A DNA stretch of 64,000 bases from Crocinitomicaceae bacterium. GTDB lineage: Bacteria > Bacteroidota > Bacteroidia > Flavobacteriales_G > Salibacteraceae. Both the position numbers and the translations under genes were made by a program. This document shows, one piece after another, positions 47,833 through 57,188 of this stretch; positions within the stretch are counted from its first letter, which is position 1; every line of letters begins with the position of its first letter. The notes below the pieces were generated by a model that had not been told where the DNA came from, made no database searches, and was given only the letters and a program-made list of their open reading frames with translations. The stretch covers positions 58,753 through 122,752 of the forward strand of contig PAME01000024.1 in the NCBI GenBank assembly GCA_002707155.1, given 5' to 3'.

Positions 47833-49062
47833 TTAAACCAGTTGGTTCAACGCTATTTCAAAAGCAGTTTTAGCAATTCCAGTTTTAGAGTTATTCGCAT
47901 TATGCGCTTTTTGAATTGCACCTTTTATGATATTTGAGGTGTCTTTGAAAATCGCCTGATCACTCATATCAACATGATCTTGTTGCATTAAGTAGCAAAA
48001 TACTCTAGCCATTCCGCAATTAGAGATAAAATCAGGAATTACTGAAACATGATTATCAGTAAAATCTGCAATTGAGCCAAAGAATATTTCAGGATCTGCA
48101 AAAGGAACATTTGCGCCAGCCGCTACTACCTCCATTCCACTTGCTACCATTCTGCTTACCTGATCTTGCGTAATTAACCTAGACGCTGCACAAGGAATAA
48201 AAACTTCGGCAGGAATGTCCCATATTTTTGAGTTTACCTCGTCAAATGAAAGCATGTTGTCTGCAACTAATTTATTGCCTTCTTTTTTATTGAATAGTTC
48301 GGTGATTTCTTCAAATGAATAGCCTTCTTCTTTTATGAAACCTCCATCTCTATCGATAATTCCGACAATTTTTGCTCCGCTTTGAGCTAAATAAAAAGCA
48401 CCTGCAGAGCCAACATTACCCCAACCTTGAACTATAACTCGTTTTCCAGCAAGTTTTCCTCCGTATACATCGTAATAATGTTTTACGGATTCAGCTACTC
48501 CGTAACCGGTAATCATGTCAGCAACAACATATTTTCTGTTAACATCAGGAGAGAAGTTGGTGTCTTCTATTTCTTTTAAAACGCCCCTTCTTAACTGACC
48601 TATACGATTAATTTTTTGAGGTTCGGTTGGTTGAAAGTGGCCATTAAAAACGCCTTCTTGAGGATGCCAAATTCCACAATCTTCTGTCATTGGGATTACT
48701 TCGTGGATTTCATCAACGTTTAAATCACCCCCAGTGCCATAATAGTGCTTTAATAGAGGAGCAACAGCTTTGTACCAGCGTTTCAAAACCCCTTCTTTTC
48801 TTGGGTCATTAGGGTCGAAGTTAATTCCAGATTTTGCACCGCCTATTGAGGGGCCTGCAACCGTAAACTTAACTTCCATGGTTTTTGCTAAGGACTCTAC
48901 TTCTCGCTTATCCAACCCAACCCTCATTCTAGTTCCGCCACCGGCGGCACCACCTCTTAAAGAATTAATAACAACCCAGCCGTGCGCTTCTGTTTCAGCA
49001 TCTTGCCATTCAAAAACAATTTCTGGAGTTTTATTTTCAAACTTCTCAAGTAGGTCTTTCAT
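47833..49062 (-). CDS. Glu/Leu/Phe/Val dehydrogenase family enzyme
   Basis: A 409-residue NAD(P)-linked amino acid dehydrogenase. N-terminal domain has RGGAAGGGTRMR and the catalytic Lys in GPSIGGAKSGINFDP; the C-terminal Rossmann motif is VQGWGNVGSAG. Substrate is probably glutamate or a branched amino acid, not resolved from motifs. It has its own perfect -7 box (TACTTTTG, 49081-49088) 19 bases before the ATG. Confidence 0.9.
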   Translation of the reverse strand: MKDLLEKFENKTPEIVFEWQDAETEAHGWVVINSLRGGAAGGGTRMRVGLDKREVESLAKTMEVKFTVAGPSIGGAKSGINFDPNDPRKEGVLKRWYKAVAPLLKHYYGTGGDLNVDEIHEVIPMTEDCGIWHPQEGVFNGHFQPTEPQKINRIGQLRRGVLKEIEDTNFSPDVNRKYVVADMITGYGVAESVKHYYDVYGGKLAGKRVIVQGWGNVGSAGAFYLAQSGAKIVGIIDRDGGFIKEEGYSFEEITELFNKKEGNKLVADNMLSFDEVNSKIWDIPAEVFIPCAASRLITQDQVSRMVASGMEVVAAGANVPFADPEIFFGSIADFTDNHVSVIPDFISNCGMARVFCYLMQQDHVDMSDQAIFKDTSNIIKGAIQKAHNANNSKTGIAKTAFEIALNQLV

Positions 49063-49080
49063 ATTCTCTTTAATTTACCG

Positions 49081-49088
49081 CAAAAGTA
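49081..49088 (-). promoter_or_regulatory. -7 box TACTTTTG for the dehydrogenase-nhaD unit
   Basis: This is an exact TAnnTTTG match read leftward, followed by CGG, 19 bases before the ATG. Confidence 0.65.
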
Positions 49089-49147
49089 ATTGTTTGCTTA
49101 AATGGAACTATTGGTTATTCAGGTTTTTTACCTTTCTATGTTCAACC

Positions 49148-50215
49148 TTATCTGGCGATAATATCACCAGATGAGTGGTTTTTAGAAGCTCCAGTTACTG
49201 CGGATAGAATATTTATTTCTCCTCTTATTCTTAAAACTCCTAAGAAACCAAAAATAAGCGCCTCTTTATACTCGATAATCTTTCGGTTTGGAATATCAAT
49301 TTGCACGGCATTACAATGGTGTTTTATGCGACTTATCAGATGGTCATTGAACGTTCCACCTCCAGTAAATAAAGCATTTGTATTTGAGGGTATTGCTTTT
49401 GCAATTTGAATAGCAGCGTGCTCTGTAATTGTGGCGATTTTTATGGAGCTTGAGTAATTCACGCTATCAATAATTGGCCAAACTTTAGCGTACACCCATT
49501 CTCGCGATAAACTTTTTGGAGGTTGTTTATCGTAATACGATAATGCATTCAATTGCCTCAGTAATGAACCATTAACTTTATTCGAAGCGGCTATTTTTCC
49601 TTTGTCGTCATAATCAAAACCTATTGATCGTGTCAAATGATTTAAGACATAGTTAACGGGGCAAATATCCCAAGCTTTTATTTCGGTGCCTATTTTTATT
49701 GAGATATTAGCAAACCCTCCCAAGTTAATACAAACGGGTTGATTTTTGAATAGAAACAAGTCTCCAATTGGAACTAGAGGCGCTCCTTGACCTCCCAGTT
49801 GAATATCTTGTTGTCTGAAATTACTAACAACAGTAACCTTAGTTTCATTAAAAATTGATTGCCCTTCTCCTGCTTGAAAAGAAATCTTTTTTGCAGGATC
49901 ATGAAATAAAGTGTGTCCATGAGACGAGATAAGATCAAGGTCTAAAATAGCGTGCTTTTTCATAAACGAATTGACTGCTTTGCCAATATAGCTGCCAAAG
50001 CTTTCGCTTATTGCTTTGTGGTTTGAGTCGGCTGTTTCCGCTGATTTTAAAGTATCAACCCACTTTTTTGAATAGCTTATTGTTTCGGCTATTCTAATTT
50101 GAAAAGTCCATTCTGAATTATCGAGATAAAAAGTGCAGAATGCCAGATCTAAACCATCGAAAGAAGTTCCAGACATAATTCCCAGCACATTGTATGTTTT
50201 TTGTAGCCCTGACAC
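49148..50215 (-). CDS. anmK: Anhydro-N-acetylmuramic acid kinase
   Basis: Recycles cell-wall sugar by converting anhydroMurNAc to MurNAc 6-phosphate. The 355-residue ASKHA-fold kinase has VLGIMSGTSFDGLDLA at the N-terminus, SSHGHTLFHDP and FTGGGTFNDHL. Start is GTG 50213-50215. A one-mismatch box TAAACTTG (50220-50227) lies 5 bases before it, another possible leaderless start. It is divergent from the acyl-CoA dehydrogenase gene. Confidence 0.93.
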   Translation of the reverse strand: MSGLQKTYNVLGIMSGTSFDGLDLAFCTFYLDNSEWTFQIRIAETISYSKKWVDTLKSAETADSNHKAISESFGSYIGKAVNSFMKKHAILDLDLISSHGHTLFHDPAKKISFQAGEGQSIFNETKVTVVSNFRQQDIQLGGQGAPLVPIGDLFLFKNQPVCINLGGFANISIKIGTEIKAWDICPVNYVLNHLTRSIGFDYDDKGKIAASNKVNGSLLRQLNALSYYDKQPPKSLSREWVYAKVWPIIDSVNYSSSIKIATITEHAAIQIAKAIPSNTNALFTGGGTFNDHLISRIKHHCNAVQIDIPNRKIIEYKEALIFGFLGVLRIRGEINILSAVTGASKNHSSGDIIAR

Positions 50216-50250
50216 GACACAAGTTTAGCAATTAAATGAACCAAAAGAGG

Positions 50251-50258
50251 TAGTTTTG
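50251..50258 (+). promoter_or_regulatory. -7 box TAGTTTTG for acyl-CoA dehydrogenase
   Basis: This is an exact TAnnTTTG match followed by CG, 28 bases before the ATG at 50286. Confidence 0.65.
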
Positions 50259-50285
50259 CGTCATTAAAATAAATAGGATTTACAC

Positions 50286-51428
50286 ATGGATTTTGAATTA
50301 ACAGAAGAGCACTTAGCAGTGCGAGATGCGGCAAGAGATTTTACTCAAAGTATACTTTTGCCCGGTGTTATTGAACGTGATGAGAAAATGGAGTTTCCGA
50401 AAGATCAAATTGCTCAGCTGGGCGAACTGGGGTTTATGGGAATGATGGTTGATCCAAAATATGGTGGCGGTGGAATGGGAGCTTTATCTTATGCAATTGC
50501 TATGGAGGAGTTTTCGAAAGTGGATTCATCAAGCTCAGTTTGTGTTTCTGTTTGTAATTCTTTAGTAAACTACGGTATTGAACAATACGGCTCTGAAGAG
50601 CAAAAAGAAAAATATTTAGTCCCTATTGCTCGAGGAGAAGCTATTGGTGCCTTTTGTTTAAGTGAGCCTGAGGCAGGTTCTGATGCAACTTCGCAACAAA
50701 CTACGGCTGAAGATAAAGGGGATTATTATTTACTGAACGGGACAAAAAACTGGATTACCAATGGAAATTCAGCTTCAACGTATATTGTAATTGCCCAAAC
50801 GGATAAAGAAAAAGGTCATAGAGGTATAAATGCCTTAATCGTTGAAAAGGGAATGGAAGGTTTTATCATTGGAGCCAAGGAAAATAAAATGGGTATCCGT
50901 GCGAGTGATACTCATACTTTGCTATTCAATGATGTAAAAGTTCCAAAAGCTAATAGAATTGGCGAAGATGGTTTTGGTTTCAAATTTGCCATGAAAACCT
51001 TAGAAGGCGGGCGAATAGGAATTGCGGCTCAAGCGCTTGGGATAGCTGCTGGTGCATATGAATTGGCACTTGCATATTCTAAAGAGAGAAAAGCATTTGG
51101 AAAGGAGATTTCAAAACACCAAGCTATTCAGTTTAAGTTAGCTGATATGGCTACAAATATTGAGGCGGCTAGAATGCTTGTTTACAAAGCCGCTTGGATG
51201 AAAGACCAAGGTATGGCTTATGGTCAAGCTTCAGCGATGGCTAAATTATATGCGAGTAAAGTGGCAATGGAGGTTACCGTTGAGGCAGTGCAAGTACATG
51301 GTGGATATGGGTTTGTAAAGGAATACCATGTAGAACGTTTAATGCGTGATGCTAAGATTACTCAGATTTACGAAGGAACTTCAGAGGTTCAAAAAATCGT
51401 TATCTTTAGAGGGGTATTAAAAGATTAA
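50286..51428 (+). CDS. Acyl-CoA dehydrogenase
   Basis: Flavoprotein of fatty or branched-chain acid oxidation, 380 residues. Motifs: FCLSEPEAGSDA and NWITNGNSA (FAD/acyl binding), HGGYGFVKEY, and the C-terminal YEGTSEVQK containing the catalytic Glu of short-chain/butyryl-type enzymes. Single-gene unit: own promoter box upstream and a strong bidirectional terminator downstream. Confidence 0.94.
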   Translation: MDFELTEEHLAVRDAARDFTQSILLPGVIERDEKMEFPKDQIAQLGELGFMGMMVDPKYGGGGMGALSYAIAMEEFSKVDSSSSVCVSVCNSLVNYGIEQYGSEEQKEKYLVPIARGEAIGAFCLSEPEAGSDATSQQTTAEDKGDYYLLNGTKNWITNGNSASTYIVIAQTDKEKGHRGINALIVEKGMEGFIIGAKENKMGIRASDTHTLLFNDVKVPKANRIGEDGFGFKFAMKTLEGGRIGIAAQALGIAAGAYELALAYSKERKAFGKEISKHQAIQFKLADMATNIEAARMLVYKAAWMKDQGMAYGQASAMAKLYASKVAMEVTVEAVQVHGGYGFVKEYHVERLMRDAKITQIYEGTSEVQKIVIFRGVLKD

Positions 51429-51448
51429 TACCTTAACAAAATGAACAT

Positions 51449-51484
51449 AAAAAAGCCCCTTCAGTTTGCTGAAGGGGCTTTTTT
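51449..51484. terminator. Perfect bidirectional terminator
   Basis: A 16-bp perfect stem (51449-51464 with 51469-51484), loop TTTG, GC core AGCCCCTTCAG, with A-run on one side and T-run on the other. It serves the acyl-CoA dehydrogenase gene rightward and the LamG gene leftward, which ends 19 bases away. Confidence 0.92.
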
Positions 51485-51502
51485 AATAGCGGCTTTCACC
51501 AA

Positions 51503-52630
51503 TTATTTTTCTAGAACAATCCGTTTCGAAAAAGTGTTTTTTTCATCACTTAATACAACAAAGTAAATTCCAGAATTTTGCTGTGAAAAATCAACTTGGT
51601 TTTCACCAATGAAATCTTTTTCAAAAATCATTTCCCCTAAAACATTTACCACTGTTAAATTAAATTGTTGTTCCGCATTCAATCCCTTAATTGTTATTAA
51701 ACCAGAGGTTGGGTTAGGAAAAATAGAAAGTGACACACGGTCCAAAGTGCCTTTAACTGCAGTATTATTCATTGATTTTACGAATAGGTTAGTTGAAATA
51801 ATGCTATCACAACCACTTGATTTTTGAAGCGTATCAGAATAATTTCCACTTACCATTCTGTATGACCCAGCTAACAAAATACTATCGCCATTGTTAATAG
51901 TATCATTTATACTCACAGTAGTATCTATACAACCTTTAAAAAGGCTCCCTATTTCACGGTTTGATAAAACTCGATTATAAATTCTTAATTCGTCAATCGA
52001 TCCATTGAAAAACCCAGCAAAGGAATGTCTTAGATCACTTCGGCCGATTACAATCGAATCCAACGTGGTGTTCCAAGGACTTTTAAAAACAGAAGAGTCA
52101 ACTAAACTGCCATCAATCCATAATTTGACCTTTTTATCCTCGTAAGTGGATACTATATGCATCCATCTGTTTTGAGAATAGGTGTAATTGTGGCTCAAAT
52201 CTTGACCAATTGAAGAAACCCGAATAATGTTATTTGGGCCTTGATGTGTTCCTCTGCTAAATAGTTGAAAACCCTCATATAATTTTTGCGGTCCATAGGT
52301 AAAGTAGTGTTGACCATTGTTATTGGAATGAGGTGTCGCGTTATTTACCCAAACGCTAATTGTCCTGCTATTTGCTGCTGCAGGAAGAGACTTATTGTTT
52401 CCAATCATATAGGAACTGCCATTAAATGACATGGCGCTGTTTGCATTGCCGTTCCTATCTATGGTAGGTGTTGCACCCTGATTAGTTAAACCGTTACTAT
52501 TACCGGATGCATCGTTTCCATTTCCATCAAATTGATAATGACCAACAAGACCATTTAATAAGTTCACTTGTGCTATTGCACTTCCCGTTATTACAAATAA
52601 GCAAGTAAAAATTAGATTGATTTTTTTCAT
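51503..52630 (-). CDS. LamG-domain secreted protein (T9SS)
   Basis: A 375-residue secreted protein: signal peptide ending SAIAQ, a LamG/concanavalin-like domain (about residues 28-230; GHYQFDGNGNDASG near the start and SIDELRIYNRVLS near its end), a short linker with TVSINDTINNGDS, and a C-terminal type A sorting domain (LSIFPNPTSG, QNSGIYFVVLSDEK). Probably a surface carbohydrate- or matrix-binding adhesin. A near-consensus box TACCTTCG lies leftward at 52652-52659. Confidence 0.88.
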   Translation of the reverse strand: MKKINLIFTCLFVITGSAIAQVNLLNGLVGHYQFDGNGNDASGNSNGLTNQGATPTIDRNGNANSAMSFNGSSYMIGNNKSLPAAANSRTISVWVNNATPHSNNNGQHYFTYGPQKLYEGFQLFSRGTHQGPNNIIRVSSIGQDLSHNYTYSQNRWMHIVSTYEDKKVKLWIDGSLVDSSVFKSPWNTTLDSIVIGRSDLRHSFAGFFNGSIDELRIYNRVLSNREIGSLFKGCIDTTVSINDTINNGDSILLAGSYRMVSGNYSDTLQKSSGCDSIISTNLFVKSMNNTAVKGTLDRVSLSIFPNPTSGLITIKGLNAEQQFNLTVVNVLGEMIFEKDFIGENQVDFSQQNSGIYFVVLSDEKNTFSKRIVLEK

Positions 52631-52702
52631 ATTCTATATTTTTAATATTGTCGAAGGTATTAAAAGTGAAAAAAATCTATTGAAACACAGATTGTATTGA
52701 AA

Positions 52703-53890
52703 TCAATAGAGGTAATGGTTATAAGGATACTTTGTTTCGTAAACACTTCTCACCATGTGGTATAGCTGTTCTTTTAATTCGTTTATGTTGATTTTGTTTT
52801 GAGCCGAAATAAAAATACATTCAGTATGCTCATTGGCCATCCAAGTCTTTTTTAAGTCTATAAGTGAAACATTTTGTTTGGCATTTGCAGTAAAATCGAA
52901 CTCACCTTCATCTAAATTTCGATAGTTATCAATTTTATTGAAAAGCAGTATGGTTGGTTTGTCTGCTGCTCCAATATCTGAAAGGGTTTTGTTTACTACC
53001 TGAATATGATCTTCAAAATTTGCATGGCTAATATCCACTATATGAATCAATATGTCAGATTCTCTTGCTTCATCTAAAGTGGATTTAAATGATTCTACCA
53101 ATTGGTGAGGAAGTTTTCGAATAAAGCCCACAGTATCAGAAAGTAGAAATGGAAGATTTTCAACGACCACCTTTCGCACGGTGGTATCTAAGGTTGCAAA
53201 AAGTTTATTTTCCGCAAAAACTTCAGACTTGCTCAACAAAGTCATTAAAGTACTTTTACCAACGTTAGTGTATCCGACTAATGCTACTCGCACCATTTTT
53301 TGACGGTTTTTGCGCTGAACCTCATTTTGTTTATCGATAATTCGAAGTTTATCTTCCAATAAGGAAATCTTTTTTCGAATACGACGTCTATCGGTTTCAA
53401 TTTCTTTTTCTCCAGCACCACCTCTAGTTCCAGTTCCCCCTCGTTGTCTTTCAAGGTGTGTCCACATGTTGGTTAGACGCGGCAATAGGTATTGTAGTCG
53501 CGCCAATTCAACTTGAGTCTTGGATTGAGCAGTTTGCGCTCTAAACTGAAAAATATCTAGGATAAGCAAACTTCGATCATAAACTTTTTTCTTAACCTCT
53601 TTTTCAATATTTCTGAGTTGACTAGGGGTTAAGTCGTCATCAAAAATGATCACGTCAATATTGTTTTCTTTTATATAAGTGTTGATTTCAAATAGCTTTC
53701 CTTTACCAACAAAAGAGCGAGTATCAGGGTGAACCATTCGCTGAGTAAAACTTTTTACAGTTTCTATGCCTGCAGTTTTTGCTAAGAACTCTAATTCGTC
53801 CAGGTATTCCGTGACTTCTTCATCAGACTGTCCGTCTAAGATCAATCCAACTAGAACGGCTCTCTCGGCTTTTCCTTCTGTAGTTATCAA
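52703..53890 (-). CDS. hflX: GTPase HflX
   Basis: Ribosome-associated GTPase that helps split stalled ribosomes. The 395-residue protein has the HflX-specific N-terminal domain, the GGTGTRGGAGE loop (about residues 154-165), P-loop GYTNVGKSTLM (about 205-215), G3 DTVGFIRKLP and G4 NKID. It is one base from the small membrane-protein gene upstream, so the two share a promoter at 54339-54346. Confidence 0.95.
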   Translation of the reverse strand: MITTEGKAERAVLVGLILDGQSDEEVTEYLDELEFLAKTAGIETVKSFTQRMVHPDTRSFVGKGKLFEINTYIKENNIDVIIFDDDLTPSQLRNIEKEVKKKVYDRSLLILDIFQFRAQTAQSKTQVELARLQYLLPRLTNMWTHLERQRGGTGTRGGAGEKEIETDRRRIRKKISLLEDKLRIIDKQNEVQRKNRQKMVRVALVGYTNVGKSTLMTLLSKSEVFAENKLFATLDTTVRKVVVENLPFLLSDTVGFIRKLPHQLVESFKSTLDEARESDILIHIVDISHANFEDHIQVVNKTLSDIGAADKPTILLFNKIDNYRNLDEGEFDFTANAKQNVSLIDLKKTWMANEHTECIFISAQNKININELKEQLYHMVRSVYETKYPYNHYLY

Positions 53891-53891
53891 A

Positions 53892-54320
53892 TTAGGCGAG
53901 TTTTTGCCAAGGAATTCGGCTAAGAATTAAAACTAGTCCCAATAAATAAAAGAAAGCCATTGACTTAAATTTAGATCTATCTGTTGTAGCTTTTTTTGAT
54001 TTAGAATATCCAACAGTTATCAGTACGATACCTATAATCATGGTTAAAGGATGTTCAACAACCAAAAACCTCAAATCGGCATTTTTCATAACCTCACCCA
54101 TATTACTGAATTGACTTGCTACGGGCCCTATAAACATTAATGCCAATCCAAGTAATAATTGAATGTGCCCACTTATAAGTGCGAAAAGTCCAAGCTTTCG
54201 GTCACCTTCTGTGAAACTTTTTTGATTTAACATTCCAAACATTGCTTTTAGCATTGCAGCAAAAATTAATATCATCGAGATGTAAGCGATTAACCTATGT
54301 AGTGTTTGAAGTCCGTCCAT
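53892..54320 (-). CDS. Small four-helix membrane protein
   Basis: A 142-residue integral membrane protein with four hydrophobic segments (about residues 8-28, 45-68, 85-107, 120-138) and several His (HRL, GHIQ, EHPLT) that could ligate heme, as in cytochrome b561-like or similar small membrane families. Conserved in style among Bacteroidota but without a known function. First gene of a two-gene unit with hflX. Confidence 0.65.
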   Translation of the reverse strand: MDGLQTLHRLIAYISMILIFAAMLKAMFGMLNQKSFTEGDRKLGLFALISGHIQLLLGLALMFIGPVASQFSNMGEVMKNADLRFLVVEHPLTMIIGIVLITVGYSKSKKATTDRSKFKSMAFFYLLGLVLILSRIPWQKLA

Positions 54321-54338
54321 GTTATCTTATTTTGTAAG

Positions 54339-54346
54339 CAAAAATA
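54339..54346 (-). promoter_or_regulatory. -7 box TATTTTTG for the membrane protein-hflX unit
   Basis: This is an exact TAnnTTTG match read leftward, 19 bases before the ATG at 54320. It faces away from the rpoD promoter. Confidence 0.6.
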
Positions 54347-54472
54347 GGATTGTAAAATGTCCAAATTGCTCATTTTACTTATAAATTCCAACATAAATGC
54401 AATTTAACGAAACATATTTTGAAGGTTTTCGTTTGACAATGCAGTACCAGTTAGAAATGGTAAGAAAATCCG

Positions 54473-54480
54473 TACTTTTG
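54473..54480 (+). promoter_or_regulatory. -7 box TACTTTTG for rpoD
   Basis: This is an exact TAnnTTTG match followed by CGG. It leaves a leader of about 65 bases before the rpoD ATG, the longest seen in this window, so leader-based control is possible. A weak TTAG at 54451-54454 may act as -33. Confidence 0.65.
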
Positions 54481-54548
54481 CGGTCAAATCAAAAGTCCAA
54501 GAAAATTTGTAAATTGTCGGACTTAAACAATAATTTTTTTATTCGCCT

Positions 54549-55409
54549 ATGAGACAACTGAAAATCTCCAAACAGCTCACGAATCGTGATTCGAAATCTA
54601 TTGATAAGTATTTGAGTGATGTTTCCAAAGAGGAAATGATCACAGCTGAAGAAGAAGTAGAATTAGCGAAGAAGATAAAGCAAGGGGATGAAAGGGCTCT
54701 TAATAAGTTGGTTAACGCCAACTTGCGTTTCGTAATATCTGTTGCCAAGCAATACCAAGGTCATGGTTTGACATTAGAAGATTTGATTGCAGAGGGAAAT
54801 ATTGGTCTGATTACAGCAGCCAAGAGATTTGACGAAACAAAGGGTTTTAAATTCATTTCTTATGCAGTTTGGTGGATACGTCAAAGTATTATGCAAGCTA
54901 TTGCAGAAAACTCAAGAGTGGTTCGTTTGCCATTAAACAAAGTTTCTGCTATACAAAAGGTAGCTTCTGCATTCTCAAAACTTGAACAAGAATTTGAAAG
55001 AGCGCCTTCTCACGAAGAAATTTCTGTGTTACTGGAAACAAACGCCGATAGCGTTGGTGATTTAGTAACCTATTCTCAAAAGCAAGTATCGGTTGATGCT
55101 CCGCTTATTGATGGAGAAGAAAATTCTTTATTGAATGTACTTTCAAACAACAACTCGAAGAATCCTGCTGATGAAATGATGCGGGAGTCGCTTTGTAAGG
55201 ACATTGAAAGAGTTTTAGTTTCATTGAAGCCGCGAGAGGCAGAAGTGGTGCGACTTTCATTTGGATTGAATGGAAGAACTCCAATGACTTTAGAAGAAAT
55301 TGCTAATAGCTTAGGATTAACTCGTGAGCGAATTAGACAAATTCGAGAAAAAGCACTTAGAGGATTGAGAAAGAAAACGAACTCGAACTTTTTAAAGCAC
55401 TACTTATAG
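54549..55409 (+). CDS. rpoD: Primary sigma factor RpoD (Bacteroidota type)
   Basis: Housekeeping sigma factor. At 286 residues it lacks region 1.1, typical of this phylum. Visible parts: region 1.2 (SIDKYLSDVSKEEMITAEEE), region 2 with NLRFVISVAKQYQGHGL and FISYAVWWIRQSIMQAI, region 3, and region 4 helix-turn-helix (LTLEEIA-type; LGLTRERIRQIREKAL). It presumably recognises the TAnnTTTG boxes found across the window. Followed by a strong terminator. Confidence 0.97.
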   Translation: MRQLKISKQLTNRDSKSIDKYLSDVSKEEMITAEEEVELAKKIKQGDERALNKLVNANLRFVISVAKQYQGHGLTLEDLIAEGNIGLITAAKRFDETKGFKFISYAVWWIRQSIMQAIAENSRVVRLPLNKVSAIQKVASAFSKLEQEFERAPSHEEISVLLETNADSVGDLVTYSQKQVSVDAPLIDGEENSLLNVLSNNNSKNPADEMMRESLCKDIERVLVSLKPREAEVVRLSFGLNGRTPMTLEEIANSLGLTRERIRQIREKALRGLRKKTNSNFLKHYL

Positions 55410-55431
55410 TAGTTTTGAAATAACAAAATGG

Positions 55432-55464
55432 AAGACTTCTAGGAAACTAGAGGTCTTTTTTTTT
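55432..55464 (+). terminator. Intrinsic terminator of rpoD
   Basis: Stem AAGACTTCTAG (55432-55442), loop GAAA, CTAGAGGTCTT (55447-55457) with one G-T pair, then eight to nine T. It starts 23 bases after the rpoD stop. Confidence 0.9.
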
Positions 55465-55469
55465 GCACT

Positions 55470-56606
55470 TTATTTACTAAGAATCCAGGCATCTTTAAAT
55501 CCCGAAGATTTGATTTGGTTTAATTCTCTTAAGGCATCTGCTCTGTTTTTTGAAGAAGACGCACTAATTCTAAAAAGACCATTTTTTTGATCCACTATTA
55601 TAGCATTAAGTCCTTTTGAACGAAGACTAGAAATGTAATTGGTCGCGTTTTCATAAAACTCAAAGCAGCCTGTTATAATATAAAATCCTTTTTGGTTTCT
55701 TGGAGCAAATAGGTTTTTATCAGTTGAAACTGCTGTTGAAAAGGCTTCTGCTTTGAAATTCCGAAGCCTCACTAGTATAAACTCCTTACTGTGCAGCTCT
55801 ATATCGGAAGATGCAAGAAATGAGTGCTCAACATAGCTTTCATTACCTATTTCTGAAATTAGTTCGAGGGTACTTAACGATTCGCCTGGCAACTCAATCA
55901 AGGTTGCTTCTTCCGCTCTTGAACTGTAAGTATCACAAACTTTTTCAGTAAATGGATTTAAGTCAGAGTATTGGAATTGTTCGTCACCTTTTAGTAAGCT
56001 AGTAGAAGTACCTATCCAGAAAGCATAAAAAACAAATGGAATTATGCATGCAGCAATTGCTAGCTTTTTCCAAGGAAATACTTTTTCATTTTTTTCAGAA
56101 ATCGAAATTACAGGCGTTTTAGTTTCTTTTTCAGGTTCAGTAAATGTAGTTGGTGGATTTACTGGAACTTTATTTTCAATTTCAATTTTAATTGGAATTG
56201 AGCGAATAGATTCTAATCCAAAGAAATTAGTGTCTAGTGGTAGTTTTGTGTTCTGTTTAAATCGTAAATTTCCGTTGACGTCATTATAGAAGGTGCCAAT
56301 TTCGTCTAGCACAAACTGATTGTCACTCGATAAATCATCTTTAAGCTGGTTGACAAAATCTTGAATTGATTTACTTGCTTCCTTATAGTCTATATTTTGT
56401 TTTATAGAAATTTCATGTGCTAGGAGTCCATCATTGTTTTTTAGGCGAGCATTAAACCCCAAGGCCTTGTATGGTGGCGAAAAGTGTTCGTTTAGTGCAT
56501 TATAAGAAGCACTATGAGGATTACTTACCAAGCCACCAAACTCAGGTATAATCACACAATCATTGGTGATTAACAGACTTTTTATATGTTTGGAAACCGA
56601 GCTCAT
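55470..56606 (-). CDS. HU-CCDC81/SPOR domain protein
   Basis: A 378-residue inner-membrane protein of mixed architecture: an N-terminal HU-like (CCDC81-type) domain (about residues 1-125; NDCVIIPEFGGLVSN), a linker, one membrane segment (about 184-205; LAIAACIIPFVFYAFWIG), and a C-terminal SPOR peptidoglycan-binding domain (about 300-378; GFYIITGCFEFYENATNYISSL). It links a DNA-binding-like cytosolic part to cell-wall septal material. Its role in division or chromosome positioning is inferred from domains only. Confidence 0.85.
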   Translation of the reverse strand: MSSVSKHIKSLLITNDCVIIPEFGGLVSNPHSASYNALNEHFSPPYKALGFNARLKNNDGLLAHEISIKQNIDYKEASKSIQDFVNQLKDDLSSDNQFVLDEIGTFYNDVNGNLRFKQNTKLPLDTNFFGLESIRSIPIKIEIENKVPVNPPTTFTEPEKETKTPVISISEKNEKVFPWKKLAIAACIIPFVFYAFWIGTSTSLLKGDEQFQYSDLNPFTEKVCDTYSSRAEEATLIELPGESLSTLELISEIGNESYVEHSFLASSDIELHSKEFILVRLRNFKAEAFSTAVSTDKNLFAPRNQKGFYIITGCFEFYENATNYISSLRSKGLNAIIVDQKNGLFRISASSSKNRADALRELNQIKSSGFKDAWILSK

Positions 56607-56672
56607 TTTGCTGAAACTAAAGTAAAAATTTGCGGCAACTTAATAGTAGGTTTACACTTAAAATAATTGAAG

Positions 56673-57185
56673 ATGAATAATATAATTTCAGTAAGGGGAT
56701 TTGACCCAAAACATGGGTTAAATTGTTTTTTAGCTCCTAATTCGACAATTATTGGAGATGTTGAAATGGGCGACGATTGCAGCGTTTGGTTCAATGCTGT
56801 AGTTCGAGGAGATGTGAATTCAATAAAAATGGGAAATAAAGTGAATGTGCAAGATGGTGCTGTCATTCATGGCACATTTGAACGAGCAGGTACAACTATC
56901 GGAAACAATGTAAGTATTGGCCATAATGCTTTAGTTCATGGTTGCACTATACATGATAACGTATTAATTGGGATGGGTGCGATTGTAATGGATAGTGCAG
57001 TTATTAACTCGGGTAGCCTTATTGCTGCGGGTGCTGTAGTTTTAGCCAACACCATTGTAGAATCTGGTAGTGTGTATGCTGGCGTTCCAGCTAAAAAAGT
57101 AAAAGATATTAGTCCCGAATTATTCCAAGGTGAGGTAATGCGAATTGCTGATAATTACTTAAAATATTCGAGTTGGTATCAGTAA
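56673..57185 (+). CDS. Gamma-carbonic anhydrase family protein
   Basis: A 170-residue left-handed beta-helix protein (start ATG 56673; a TTG at 56667 adds two residues). Hexapeptide repeats such as NSTIIGDVEMGDDC run through the body, and the metal-ligand pattern VIHG...IGHNALVHGC gives three His. Family members (YrdA/CaiE-like) may hydrate CO2 or act as acyltransferase relatives. Divergent from the SPOR gene. Confidence 0.9.
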   Translation: MNNIISVRGFDPKHGLNCFLAPNSTIIGDVEMGDDCSVWFNAVVRGDVNSIKMGNKVNVQDGAVIHGTFERAGTTIGNNVSIGHNALVHGCTIHDNVLIGMGAIVMDSAVINSGSLIAAGAVVLANTIVESGSVYAGVPAKKVKDISPELFQGEVMRIADNYLKYSSWYQ

Positions 57186-57188
57186 AAA

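Noticed and set aside
48770..49174. 134-codon frame opposite the dehydrogenase gene
   Set aside because: Antisense shadow of a well-recognised gene; it also crosses that gene's promoter.
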